From positions 1-19,710 of the forward strand of contig CAKRON010000049.1 of assembly GCA_934373455.1 (NCBI GenBank): 19,710 nt of DNA, written 5' to 3'. The notes under the pieces were generated by a model, which was not told the DNA's origin, made no database searches, and saw only the letters and a program-made list of their open reading frames with translations. The position numbers were made by a program, and so were the translations under genes. Shown here one piece after another: positions 7,998 through 16,059 of the stretch. How positions within the stretch are numbered: the stretch's first letter is position 1; the number at the start of each line of letters is the position of its first letter. Origin of the DNA: an uncultured Marvinbryantia sp. (lineage in GTDB: Bacteria; Bacillota; Clostridia; Lachnospirales; Lachnospiraceae).

Positions 7998-8933
7998 ATG
8001 AATATAAATTTAGAAGAATTAAGAAATACTACGCAGAAAAAATCTGGATTCGTCACATTGATCGGAAGACCGAATGTGGGAAAGTCCACATTGATGAATC
8101 ATCTGATTGGACAGAAGATCGCGATCACGTCAAATAAGCCGCAGACGACCCGTAATCGGATTCAGACAGTTTATACGGATGAACGCGGACAGATTGTCTT
8201 TCTGGACACGCCAGGTATTCATAAGGCTAAGAATAAGCTGGGGGAATATATGGTCAATGTGGCAGAACGTACATTGAATGAAGTGGATGTGATTCTTTGG
8301 CTGGTTGAACCGACAACTTTCATCGGGGCAGGAGAACGCCATATTGCAGAACAACTGAAGAAGACAAAGACACCGATTATTCTTATCATCAATAAAGTGG
8401 ATACCGTTGATAAGAAAGAAATCATAAAATTCATGGACGCATATCGAAAAGTCCTTGATTTTGCAGAGATTATTCCGGTATCGGCACTCCGGTCTCTGAA
8501 TCTGGATTCTGTACTGGATATGATTTTTAAATATCTTCCATATGGACCAATGTTTTATGATGAAGATACGATTACAGATCAGCCACAGAGACAGATTGTT
8601 GCAGAGATGATTCGAGAAAAGGCATTGCGCTGTCTGGACGAGGAAATCCCTCATGGAATAGCAGTTGCCATTGATCAGATGAAAGAGAGAAAAGATGGTG
8701 GAATGTTTGATATTGACGCCACGATTATCTGTGAACGAGATTCTCATAAAGGAATTATTATCGGTAAAGGCGGCTCCATGTTAAAGCGGATCGGTTCTGA
8801 GGCAAGGAGAGATATTGAAAATATGCTGGAAGCTAAGGTGAATCTGCAGCTTTGGGTAAAAGTAAAAAAAGACTGGCGTGACAGCGATTTTCTTATGAAG
8901 AACTTCGGTTATGATAAGAAGGATATTCAGTAA
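7998..8933 (+). CDS. era: GTPase Era, ribosome assembly factor
   Basis: This 311-residue GTPase binds the 3' end of 16S rRNA during 30S subunit maturation. GTPase motifs are complete: G1 GRPNVGKST (23-31), G2 in KPQTTRNRI (T50), G3 DTPG (70-73), G4 NKVD (132-135), and G5-like VSAL after about residue 160. The C-terminal KH RNA-binding domain carries GKGGSMLKRIG starting near residue 256. Length is normal for Era (about 300). The start follows AAAGGAGA 9 nt after the peptidase stop codon. The following recO starts 2 nt after the era stop, so the two are surely co-transcribed. In many Clostridia era follows ybeY, dgkA and cdd; here a peptidase gene takes that place. Confidence 0.98.
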   Translation: MNINLEELRNTTQKKSGFVTLIGRPNVGKSTLMNHLIGQKIAITSNKPQTTRNRIQTVYTDERGQIVFLDTPGIHKAKNKLGEYMVNVAERTLNEVDVILWLVEPTTFIGAGERHIAEQLKKTKTPIILIINKVDTVDKKEIIKFMDAYRKVLDFAEIIPVSALRSLNLDSVLDMIFKYLPYGPMFYDEDTITDQPQRQIVAEMIREKALRCLDEEIPHGIAVAIDQMKERKDGGMFDIDATIICERDSHKGIIIGKGGSMLKRIGSEARRDIENMLEAKVNLQLWVKVKKDWRDSDFLMKNFGYDKKDIQ

Positions 8934-8935
8934 AT

Positions 8936-9679
8936 ATGAGTGATAAAATAACACTGACAGGAATGGTGTTATCTGCACTGCCTGTGGGTGAATATGATAA
9001 GCGGATCGTTCTTCTGACGAAAGAACGGGGAAAGATCAGTGGTTTTGCGAAAGGCGCAAGAAGACAGAACAGTCCCATGATGGCCGCATCCAATCCCTTT
9101 TGTTATGGAAGTTTTGAATGCTTTGAGGGAAAGTCTTCTTATAATATTTATCAGGCACAGATAGATCAGTATTTTGAAAAACTGGCTTTTGATTTTGAAA
9201 ATGCTTATTATGGCATGTATTTTCTGGAATTTGCAGATTATTATGCAAGGGAAAATAATGATGAGAGAGAGTTATTAAAACTTCTGTATGTGACACTAAA
9301 AGCGTTGGAACATGGCCGAGTGAATCGAAGACTGATCCGTTATATCTATGAGTTTCGGGCAATGATGATCAATGGGGAATATCCGGAAAGTTTTTCCTGC
9401 GTCGGATGTGGAACATCTGAGCAGTTATGCGGATATTCTGATGAAAAAAACGGAGTACTGTGTCAGAGCTGCCTTTCTCATATGAGGGGCAAAAGAATTT
9501 TAGAATCAACGATCTATACTATGCAGTATGTCACAGCGGCGCCCCTGGAAAAGCTGTATACCTTTCTTCTGACGCCGGAAGTCGAGAAGGAATTTATTTC
9601 CATGCAGGAAAAGTTTCGAAGAAAGATGATTGACAAGAACTTTAAAACATTGGAAATTTTAAATACTTTAAAGATTTAG
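8936..9679 (+). CDS. recO: DNA repair protein RecO
   Basis: This 247-residue protein acts with RecR and RecF to load RecA onto SSB-coated single-stranded DNA in recombinational repair. It begins with the OB-fold region (TLTGMVLSALPVGEYDKRIV) typical of RecO, with a basic FAKGARR turn at about 37-43, then the helical part. A four-cysteine zinc site is present: C155-x2-C158 and C176-x2-C179. Length matches the family. The gene starts 2 nt after the era stop codon, so it depends on coupled translation; only a weak AAGGA lies about 12 nt upstream. I see no clear terminator after it. Confidence 0.95.
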   Translation: MSDKITLTGMVLSALPVGEYDKRIVLLTKERGKISGFAKGARRQNSPMMAASNPFCYGSFECFEGKSSYNIYQAQIDQYFEKLAFDFENAYYGMYFLEFADYYARENNDERELLKLLYVTLKALEHGRVNRRLIRYIYEFRAMMINGEYPESFSCVGCGTSEQLCGYSDEKNGVLCQSCLSHMRGKRILESTIYTMQYVTAAPLEKLYTFLLTPEVEKEFISMQEKFRRKMIDKNFKTLEILNTLKI

Positions 9680-9682
9680 CAG

Positions 9683-9711
9683 TTGAAAACAATAGCTGTT
9701 CTTAGTATAAT
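9683..9711 (+). promoter_or_regulatory. Promoter of the lipoprotein-glyQS unit
   Basis: TTGAAA (9683-9688), a 17-nt spacer, and TATAAT (9706-9711). It starts only 4 nt after the recO stop codon. Predicted transcripts start near 9718. Confidence 0.75.
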
Positions 9712-9787
9712 TAAAATTGTATGATTACAGGATTGCAGAGGCATTCTGGAATTCGGGGAGAGATATTTGCATTTTGGAGGGCGGTCA

Positions 9788-10390
9788 ATGAAAAGGGGTT
9801 TCTTATTAGCCACTGTAATTAGTGCGAGTTGTTTCCTGACTGGATGTAGTATCCTTGCAGGCTTTTCGCCGGAAGTATCCGGTGTGTCAGTCAGCAAAAA
9901 TGGAAGAATAACAGAAGTGGTCAGAGAAAGCTTCGATGCATCTTATTACAATGAGGAAGAACTGCAGAGCCAGATAGAGAGCGAGATTTCAGATTATAAC
10001 AGCAGCCATGGTGATAAATCTGTAAAGAAAAAGAGCCTGAAAGTAGAGAATGGTGAAGCGCAGCTGCGTATGGTCTATGATTCCTATCAGGATTATGCTC
10101 AGTTCAATCACGTTGGTTTTTACGTGGGCGATATTAATGGAGCAATTCAGGCAGGATACGCCTTTGAGGGAAGCTTTCTTCCGGTCAGCGACGGTAAAAC
10201 GGCAGAAGGCAGCAGTATATGGGGTTCCAGTCTGATGAGTGGAAAGAATTATAAAACAATTGTAGTCAACGAAGCACTTCTGGTTGACGTGCCGGGAACG
10301 ATTTGTTATGTCAGTGAGGGTGTAAAGGTGACAGGAAAATCAGAAGCGGTGACAGAGAATACAGATACATCTTATATTCTTTATGAATAA
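9788..10390 (+). CDS. Uncharacterised lipoprotein (200 aa)
   Basis: The protein starts [20 protein letters not shown]: two basic residues, a hydrophobic stretch and a lipobox L17-T-G-C20, so it should be cleaved before C20, lipidated and anchored to the outer face of the membrane. The rest (about 180 residues) has an acidic, Glu/Ser-rich early part ([15 protein letters not shown]) and then a likely beta-rich domain around [18 protein letters not shown] do not recognise a named family. ATG 9788 follows GGAGG with a 7-nt gap; an in-frame ATG at 9767 would add seven polar residues before the signal and lacks this spacing. It has its own promoter and is followed after 26 nt by glycyl-tRNA synthetase, so both are likely on one mRNA; a functional link is not evident. 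Confidence 0.82.
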   Translation: MKRGFLLATVISASCFLTGCSILAGFSPEVSGVSVSKNGRITEVVRESFDASYYNEEELQSQIESEISDYNSSHGDKSVKKKSLKVENGEAQLRMVYDSYQDYAQFNHVGFYVGDINGAIQAGYAFEGSFLPVSDGKTAEGSSIWGSSLMSGKNYKTIVVNEALLVDVPGTICYVSEGVKVTGKSEAVTENTDTSYILYE

Positions 10391-10416
10391 ATAACAAAAA
10401 AGTGAGGAGAAACTAT

Positions 10417-11814
10417 ATGGAAAAGACAATGGACAAGATTGTAGCACTTGCAAAGTCAAGGGGATTTGTGTATCCGGGATCAGAGATTTACGGAGGACTG
10501 GCAAATACCTGGGATTACGGCAATCTTGGTGTAGAATTAAAGAACAATGTAAAACGTGCATGGTGGCAGAAGTTCGTTCAGGAGAACCCATATAATGTAG
10601 GTGTTGATTGTGCGATCTTAATGAATCCGCAGACATGGGTAGCTTCCGGACATCTTGGTGGATTTGCAGATCCTCTGATGGATTGTAAAGAATGTCACGA
10701 ACGTTTCCGTGCAGACAAGCTGATTGAAGATTACAGTGAAGAACATGGTGTTACACTGGAAAAGCCAATCGATGCATACTCTCAGGAAGAAATGAAGAAT
10801 TTTATTGAAGAACATAATGTATGCTGTCCAAGCTGCGGAAAGCATAACTTTACCGATATTCGTCAGTTCAACCTGATGTTCAAGACATTCCAGGGCGTTA
10901 CAGAAGATGCTAAGAATACAGTATATTTAAGACCGGAGACCGCACAGGGAATTTTCGTAAACTTTAAAAATGTACAGAGAACCTCCAGAAAGAAGATCCC
11001 ATTTGGTATCGGACAGATCGGTAAATCTTTCCGTAACGAAATTACACCGGGTAACTTTACATTCCGTACACGTGAGTTTGAACAGATGGAGCTGGAATTC
11101 TTCTGTGAACCGGGTACAGACCTTGACTGGTTCCACTACTGGAGATCTTTCTGCATCAACTGGCTGCAGACCCTTGGTATCAAAGAAGATGAGATGAGAG
11201 CAAGAGATCATGCACCGGAAGAACTTTGCTTCTACAGCAAGGGTACTACAGATATCGAATTCCTCTTCCCATTTGGATGGGGTGAACTGTGGGGTATCGC
11301 AGACAGAACAGATTATGACCTTACCCAGCATCAGAATGTATCTGGTCAGGATATGACATATTTTGATGATGAGAAGCATGAAAAATATATTCCGTACGTT
11401 GTTGAACCATCTCTTGGTGCTGACCGTGTGGTTCTGGCTTTCCTTTGCAGCGCATACGATGAAGAAAACATTGGTACAGAAGAGAAACCAGACATGAGAA
11501 CGGTATTACATTTCCATCCAGCACTGGCGCCTGTAAAGATTGGGGTACTTCCTCTGTCCAAGAAGCTGAATGAAGGTGCTGAAAAAGTATTTGCACAGTT
11601 GTCAAAGAAATATAACTGCGAGTTTGATGATCGTGGAAACATTGGAAAGCGTTATCGTCGTCAGGATGAGATTGGTACACCATTCTGTGTAACATACGAT
11701 TTCGATTCTGAGACAGATGGTGCAGTAACAATCCGTGATCGTGATACGATGGAACAGGTTCGCGTAAAGATTGAGGAACTGGATGCATATTTTGCAGACA
11801 AATTTACATTCTAA
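10417..11814 (+). CDS. glyQS: Glycyl-tRNA synthetase, single-chain dimeric type
   Basis: This 465-residue class II aminoacyl-tRNA synthetase charges tRNA-Gly with glycine using ATP. It is the eukaryote/archaea-like alpha2 type found in many Firmicutes, not the separate GlyQ and GlyS subunits. It opens with the typical [19 protein letters not shown] (17-35). C90-x2-C93 and C137-x2-C140 form an apparent zinc site in the insertion. Motif 2 is [19 protein letters not shown] (R206), motif 3 is [10 protein letters not shown] (334-343), and the C-terminal anticodon-binding domain starts near residue 370. ATG 10417 follows GAGGAG with a 7-nt gap; an in-frame GTG at 10402 lies inside that site. No T-box fits in the 26-nt gap before it, so control must come from the upstream promoter. 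Also called glyS in some genomes. Confidence 0.97.
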   Translation: MEKTMDKIVALAKSRGFVYPGSEIYGGLANTWDYGNLGVELKNNVKRAWWQKFVQENPYNVGVDCAILMNPQTWVASGHLGGFADPLMDCKECHERFRADKLIEDYSEEHGVTLEKPIDAYSQEEMKNFIEEHNVCCPSCGKHNFTDIRQFNLMFKTFQGVTEDAKNTVYLRPETAQGIFVNFKNVQRTSRKKIPFGIGQIGKSFRNEITPGNFTFRTREFEQMELEFFCEPGTDLDWFHYWRSFCINWLQTLGIKEDEMRARDHAPEELCFYSKGTTDIEFLFPFGWGELWGIADRTDYDLTQHQNVSGQDMTYFDDEKHEKYIPYVVEPSLGADRVVLAFLCSAYDEENIGTEEKPDMRTVLHFHPALAPVKIGVLPLSKKLNEGAEKVFAQLSKKYNCEFDDRGNIGKRYRRQDEIGTPFCVTYDFDSETDGAVTIRDRDTMEQVRVKIEELDAYFADKFTF

Positions 11815-11849
11815 TAAATTCAGGACACGCTGACAGAAGTGTGTTTTCC

Positions 11850-11900
11850 GAAAAAAGAAAGCGGTTTTCAGCCTTGGCTGGAGATCACTTTCTTTTTTCA
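11850..11900. terminator. Long bidirectional terminator after glyQS
   Basis: GAAAAAAGAAAGCG (11850-11863) pairs with CACTTTCTTTTTTC (11886-11899), with one mismatch; an inner stem CAGCC-TT-GGCTG (11869-11880) caps it. The A and T runs give a U tract in either direction. Confidence 0.85.
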
Positions 11901-11973
11901 AACGCAGGGAATGACGTGTTGAAAAGAATATTACATGAAAGAAAATGAAATTGTGCAAAATGAAATACAATCA

Positions 11974-11991
11974 CTGTTAAACAAATAACAA
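11974..11991. promoter_or_regulatory. Rex-like operator candidate
   Basis: CTGTTAA-ACAA-ATAACAA matches 12 of 14 fixed positions of the clostridial Rex consensus TTGTTAA-N4-TTAACAA, as I recall it. Rex is the NADH/NAD+-sensing repressor of fermentation genes. The site lies 77 nt upstream of the -35 box in A/T-rich DNA, where chance matches are common. Confidence 0.35.
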
Positions 11992-12068
11992 CATATGCAA
12001 TAAATACAATAATTGTATAAAAAAATAAAAGATAATTCAGAATATGACGAAAACGACCAAAAACATAC

Positions 12069-12096
12069 TTGACTATTTTGTATGATATGTTATGCT
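12069..12096 (+). promoter_or_regulatory. Promoter of ppdK
   Basis: TTGACT (12069-12074), a 16-nt spacer, and TATGCT (12091-12096). The predicted transcription start is near 12103, giving a leader of about 155 nt. Confidence 0.65.
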
Positions 12097-12128
12097 AAAT
12101 ATGTGCAGCTACAACAGGGTAGTAAATC

Positions 12129-12156
12129 ACACCGGGAATAATAACCGGTGTTTTTT
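12129..12156 (+). terminator. Intrinsic terminator inside the ppdK leader (attenuator candidate)
   Basis: ACACCGG (12129-12135) pairs with CCGGTGT (12145-12151) around a 9-nt A/T-rich loop, followed by further Ts to 12156. It lies about 26 nt after the predicted transcription start and 100 nt before the ppdK start codon. A smaller hairpin CTAC-N6-GTAG (12109-12122) precedes it. Transcripts from the promoter at 12069 must read through it to reach ppdK. Confidence 0.7.
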
Positions 12157-12257
12157 GTGCTCAGAAACTATTATTTTGAAAGAATGTTGTTGCTGCCAGG
12201 AAACAGACTGTGTGGGAGCAGTCAGATCTTCGAAATCAAATTAGGAGGAACTTGAGT

Positions 12258-14885
12258 ATGACAAAATGGGTTTATTTATTCAAAGAAGGTAATGCGGATA
12301 TGAGGAACCTTCTTGGAGGAAAGGGAGCGAATCTGGCAGAGATGACCAACCTGGGACTTCCAGTGCCACAGGGATTCACAATTACAACTGAGGCATGTAC
12401 CCAGTATTATGAAGATGGTCAGAAGATTAATGATGAAATCCAGGGTCAGATTATGGAATACATCGAAAAAATGGAAGAGATCACTGGAAAGAAGTTTGGA
12501 GACAAGGAGAATCCATTACTCGTATCTGTCAGATCCGGAGCAAGAGCATCTATGCCTGGAATGATGGATACCATTTTAAATCTTGGTCTGAATGAAGAAG
12601 TAGTAGACGTACTGGCTGCCAAATCAGGCAATCCAAGATGGGCTTGGGATTGCTACCGTAGATTTATCCAGATGTTCTCTGATGTTGTTATGGAAGTGGG
12701 AAAGAAATACTTCGAAGAACTGATCGATAAGATGAAACTTGCAAAAGGTGTAACACAGGACGTAGAACTGACAGCAGAAGACTTAAAAGAGCTGGCAAAT
12801 CAGTTCAAGGCAGAATATAAAGAAAAAATTGGTGAAGACTTCCCGACAGACCCGAAGGTACAGCTCATGGAAGCCATCAAAGCAGTATTCCGTTCCTGGG
12901 ACAATCCTCGTGCGAATGTATATCGTCGTGACAATGATATCCCATATTCCTGGGGTACAGCTGTTAACGTACAGATGATGGCATTCGGTAATATGGGTGA
13001 GACATCCGGAACAGGTGTTGCATTTACTCGTGACCCGGCTACAGGAGAAAAACACCTGATGGGTGAATTCCTGATGAATGCTCAGGGTGAAGACGTAGTT
13101 GCCGGTGTAAGAACACCACAGAGAATTGACCAGTTAAAAGAAGTTATGCCAGAAGTATATGATCAGTTTACTAAGATCTGTGCAACACTGGAAGATCATT
13201 ATCGTGATATGCAGGATATGGAATTTACAATTGAAGATAAGAAACTGTACATGCTTCAGACACGTAATGGTAAGAGAACTGCACAGGCAGCTTTGAAGAT
13301 TGCATGTGATCTGGTAGATGAAGGAATGATCACAGAACAGAAAGCAGTAGCTATGATCGATCCTAGAAACCTGGATACACTGCTTCATCCGCAGTTTGAC
13401 AAGACTGCACTGGTAAAAGCTGTTCCAGTAGCAAAAGCACTGGGAGCATCACCGGGAGCTGCATGCGGACAGATCGTATTTACAGCAGATGATGCAAAAG
13501 AATGGCATGCAATGGGCAAGAAAGTAGTTCTGGTTCGTCTGGAAACTTCCCCGGAAGATATTGAAGGTATGAAAGCATCCCAGGGTATCCTGACTGTTCG
13601 TGGTGGTATGACCAGCCATGCTGCAGTAGTTGCCCGTGGTATGGGAACATGCTGTGTATCCGGATGCGGAGATATCCATATGGATGAAGCAAATAAGAAG
13701 TTTACTCTTGCAGGCAAAGAATACCATGAAGGAGACTGGATCTCTATCGACGGTTCTACAGGAAATATTTACGATGGCGTGATCAAGACTGTAGACGCTA
13801 CAATCGCCGGTGAATTCGGACGCATCATGGGATGGGCTGATAAATATAGAAGACTGAAAGTAAGAACAAATGCAGATACTCCTGCAGATGCAAAGAAAGC
13901 AAGAGAACTGGGAGCAGAAGGTATCGGTCTTTGCCGTACAGAGCATATGTTCTTTGAAGGTGACAGAATTGATGCATTCCGTGAAATGATATGTTCTGAT
14001 ACAGTAGAAGAAAGAGAAGCAGCTCTGGAAAAGATTCTTCCGGTTCAGCAGAGTGACTTTGAAAAACTTTACGAAGCACTGGAAGGTAACCCTGTAACAA
14101 TCCGTTTCCTGGACCCACCTCTGCATGAGTTCGTACCTCAGACAGAAGAAGATATCAAGAAACTGGCTGATTCTCAGGGCAAGACAGTAGAGCAGATTAA
14201 GAATATCATAGATTCTCTTCATGAGTTCAACCCAATGATGGGACATCGTGGAGTACGTCTGGCAGTTACATATCCGGAAATCGCTAAGATGCAGACAAAA
14301 GCTGTTATCCGTGCAGCGATTAATGTAAAAGAAAGACATCCGGAATGGAACATTTGTCCAGAAATTATGATTCCATTGATCGGTGATGACAAAGAACTTC
14401 GTTTTGTAAAGAAAACTGTAGTAGATACAGCAGATCAGGAAATTGCAGCAGCAGGTACAGATTTGAAATATGAAGTAGGTACTATGATTGAAATCCCACG
14501 TGCAGCACTGACTGCAGATGAGATTGCTAAAGATGCAGACTTCTTTTGTTTCGGAACAAATGACCTTACACAGATGACATTCGGATTCTCCCGTGATGAT
14601 GCAGGAAAATTCCTGGAAGCATACTACGAGAGAAAAATCTTCGAAAATGACCCATTTGCAAAACTTGACCAGAATGGTGTGGGCAAGCTGATGGAAATGG
14701 CAATCCAGCTTGGTAAGGGAGAAAATCCAAAACTGCATATCGGTATCTGTGGAGAACACGGTGGAGATCCTTCCTCTGTAGAATTCTGCCATAAGATCGG
14801 TCTGGATTATGTATCCTGCTCACCGTTCAGAGTACCAATCGCAAGACTGGCAGCAGCTCAGGCAGCTATCGCAGAAATGAAATAA
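12258..14885 (+). CDS. ppdK: Pyruvate, phosphate dikinase
   Basis: This 875-residue enzyme interconverts ATP + Pi + pyruvate with AMP + PPi + phosphoenolpyruvate; in gut anaerobes it can run either in PPi-linked glycolysis or towards PEP. The N-terminal nucleotide-binding domain shows GGKGANLAEM (21-30) and SVRSGARASMPGMMDT near 92-107. The phosphohistidine domain has GGMTSHAAVVARGMG with catalytic H454. The C-terminal PEP/pyruvate barrel ends with GICGEHGG, placing C831 exactly where the Clostridium symbiosum enzyme has its catalytic C831 (874 residues in that protein, H455). ATG 12258 follows GGAGG with a 9-nt gap; an in-frame GTG at 12210 lacks one. Codon choice is biased like PFOR, suggesting high expression. 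It is monocistronic with a strong terminator. Confidence 0.97.
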   Translation: MTKWVYLFKEGNADMRNLLGGKGANLAEMTNLGLPVPQGFTITTEACTQYYEDGQKINDEIQGQIMEYIEKMEEITGKKFGDKENPLLVSVRSGARASMPGMMDTILNLGLNEEVVDVLAAKSGNPRWAWDCYRRFIQMFSDVVMEVGKKYFEELIDKMKLAKGVTQDVELTAEDLKELANQFKAEYKEKIGEDFPTDPKVQLMEAIKAVFRSWDNPRANVYRRDNDIPYSWGTAVNVQMMAFGNMGETSGTGVAFTRDPATGEKHLMGEFLMNAQGEDVVAGVRTPQRIDQLKEVMPEVYDQFTKICATLEDHYRDMQDMEFTIEDKKLYMLQTRNGKRTAQAALKIACDLVDEGMITEQKAVAMIDPRNLDTLLHPQFDKTALVKAVPVAKALGASPGAACGQIVFTADDAKEWHAMGKKVVLVRLETSPEDIEGMKASQGILTVRGGMTSHAAVVARGMGTCCVSGCGDIHMDEANKKFTLAGKEYHEGDWISIDGSTGNIYDGVIKTVDATIAGEFGRIMGWADKYRRLKVRTNADTPADAKKARELGAEGIGLCRTEHMFFEGDRIDAFREMICSDTVEEREAALEKILPVQQSDFEKLYEALEGNPVTIRFLDPPLHEFVPQTEEDIKKLADSQGKTVEQIKNIIDSLHEFNPMMGHRGVRLAVTYPEIAKMQTKAVIRAAINVKERHPEWNICPEIMIPLIGDDKELRFVKKTVVDTADQEIAAAGTDLKYEVGTMIEIPRAALTADEIAKDADFFCFGTNDLTQMTFGFSRDDAGKFLEAYYERKIFENDPFAKLDQNGVGKLMEMAIQLGKGENPKLHIGICGEHGGDPSSVEFCHKIGLDYVSCSPFRVPIARLAAAQAAIAEMK

Positions 14886-14910
14886 TAAATCAACTATTAC
14901 ATAAAAGAAT

Positions 14911-14953
14911 GACCTTGATGGACTGGGAAATCCAGCCCGTCAGGGTCTTTTTT
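14911..14953 (+). terminator. Intrinsic terminator of ppdK
   Basis: GACCTTGATGG pairs with the region ending CGTCAGGGTC (with G-U pairs), with an inner CTGG-GAAAT-CCAG stem, followed by TTTTTT. It starts 25 nt after the stop codon. Confidence 0.9.
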
Positions 14954-14978
14954 GTTGAATCAATTTGCCTGCAACTAC

Positions 14979-15007
14979 ATGACAACAATATAGAACGATG
15001 CTATAAT
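14979..15007 (+). promoter_or_regulatory. Promoter of the TetR-family gene, with flanking inverted repeat
   Basis: ATGACA (14979-14984), a 17-nt spacer, and TATAAT (15002-15007). CTACAT (14975-14980) and ATGTAG (15006-15011) are inverted copies that overlap the -35 and -10 boxes, a possible but unproven autoregulatory site. Confidence 0.65.
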
Positions 15008-15044
15008 GTAGAAACAAGATGTAAAGCGGCGGGGAGGAACGGAG

Positions 15045-15611
15045 ATGAATAGGACAAAACTGGCAATTGTGGATACGTTTTGGCAGTTGCTGGAAGAGAA
15101 ACCATATAATAAAATTACAGTACAGGATATTGTGAATCGATGTCATGTAAATAGAAATACATTCTATTATCATTTTCAAGATATTCCTTCTCTCACAGAA
15201 TGGTCAGTTGAAATGTGGACAGATGAGGTCATAAAGAATCGTGGGACATTCAACTCTCTGGATCATTGTATTTTTTATGTAGCTGAAGAATGCACAAAGA
15301 GAAAAAAAGCGTTGCTGCATCTTTACAGTTCTGCAAAAAAAGATTACTTTCTGGGGTATTTGAATAAAATGGGATATCACATTATCTGTTCTTATGTGGA
15401 AAACAGGACAGGAGATTTATTACTTACGAAGACAAAAACGAACAGTTTAGTGCGATATTATAAATGTACACTGATGGGAATTATTCTCGATTGGCTGGAA
15501 AGTAATGCTTCTTATGATTTGATTGAATTCTGTCAGGAATTTTGTGATCTGTTTTCCGGTTCCGGTGAAAAAGCGCTCCTTAAATGTAAAGTTTCACAGG
15601 AAAAGCAGTAA
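15045..15611 (+). CDS. TetR/AcrR-family transcriptional regulator
   Basis: This 188-residue protein has a clear TetR-type N-terminal DNA-binding domain: FWQLLEEKPYNKITVQDIV (12-30), then the recognition region CHVNRNTFYYHF (33-44). The C-terminal ligand-binding part (about 60-188) looks like the TetR_C_8 (DhaS-like) type common in Lachnospiraceae; ligand unknown. It is Cys-rich for its size. The start ATG follows GGGGAGG and GGAG. The next gene, an XRE-type regulator, begins 45 nt after its stop with no visible terminator, so they probably form an operon that may include the membrane protein at 16060. Target genes are not known; self-regulation through the promoter inverted repeat is possible. 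Confidence 0.88.
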   Translation: MNRTKLAIVDTFWQLLEEKPYNKITVQDIVNRCHVNRNTFYYHFQDIPSLTEWSVEMWTDEVIKNRGTFNSLDHCIFYVAEECTKRKKALLHLYSSAKKDYFLGYLNKMGYHIICSYVENRTGDLLLTKTKTNSLVRYYKCTLMGIILDWLESNASYDLIEFCQEFCDLFSGSGEKALLKCKVSQEKQ

Positions 15612-15656
15612 GTAACAGACGTCCTTGAATACATGCAGAGAAACAGAGGTGATAGA

Positions 15657-15995
15657 TTGTTAATTCATGAAAAAATATTTTACTTAATAGAAAAGAACCG
15701 ATTAACGCAGAAGGAGTTTTCGGAACTGACAGGAATCTCTCAGAGTACGATCAGTGACTGGAAGAGAAAGAAGACAAATCCGTCCGCAGATAGAATACTG
15801 AAAATATGTGAAGTACTGAAAGTGACACCGTATGAATTGCTTTCTGAATCAGATATTCAGAAAAGTGTAAAGACAGACTGCCTGATCGCTGTGGATGAAG
15901 ATGAGAAATTTTTGCTGGAAAATTTCAGAAATCTTCAGAAAGCACAGAAAAATCGACTGATCGGATACCTGACAGCATTACAGGAAAATATATAA
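15657..15995 (+). CDS. XRE-family (Cro/CI-type) small regulator
   Basis: This 112-residue protein carries a typical Cro/CI helix-turn-helix: LTQKEFSELTGISQSTISDW (16-35), followed by KKTNPSADRILKICEVLKVT (38-57) and PYELL. The C-terminal half (about 65-112) is charged and helical, ending FRNLQKAQKNRLIGYLTALQ, perhaps a dimer helix. I choose the TTG at 15657 as start: GAGGTG (15646-15651), an exact match to the Shine-Dalgarno core, lies 5 nt before it, and the protein then begins MLIHEKIFYLIEKN, as many XRE proteins do. The in-frame ATG at 15633 has no ribosome binding site. Partner and targets are unknown. Confidence 0.8.
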   Translation: MLIHEKIFYLIEKNRLTQKEFSELTGISQSTISDWKRKKTNPSADRILKICEVLKVTPYELLSESDIQKSVKTDCLIAVDEDEKFLLENFRNLQKAQKNRLIGYLTALQENI

Positions 15996-16002
15996 AAAAT
16001 TC

Positions 16003-16031
16003 TTGCATATTCATTTTCACCGTACTACAAT
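16003..16031 (+). promoter_or_regulatory. Promoter of the YczE-like gene
   Basis: TTGCAT (16003-16008), a 17-nt spacer, and TACAAT (16026-16031). It starts 8 nt after the XRE-gene stop, so the membrane-protein gene can be expressed separately from the two regulators. Confidence 0.6.
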
Positions 16032-16059
16032 AAAATTCTGTAAGAACGGAGGAACGAAA

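Larger units (their letters stand above)
11815..12257 (+). other. 443-bp regulatory gap upstream of ppdK
   Basis: No gene is seen. It holds the glyQS terminator (11850-11900), an A/T-rich stretch with a Rex-like inverted repeat (11974-11991) and a second palindrome ATACAA-TAA-TTGTAT (12004-12018), a promoter (12069-12096), a terminator-type hairpin inside the leader (12129-12156), and about 100 nt of further leader before the start codon. Confidence 0.6.

Noticed and set aside
12103..12156. preQ1-like or other known short riboswitch in the ppdK leader
   Set aside because: Size is similar to a preQ1-I riboswitch with terminator, but the conserved A-rich tail and C-rich loop are absent.
12210..12257. 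N-terminal extension of PPDK from GTG
   Set aside because: There is no ribosome binding site at 12210, and the length and residue numbering match the C. symbiosum enzyme when starting at 12258.
13449..14792. Minus-strand reading frame of 447 codons opposite ppdK
   Set aside because: Same artefact as in PFOR: antisense to a certain gene, composition unlike a real protein, no domain.
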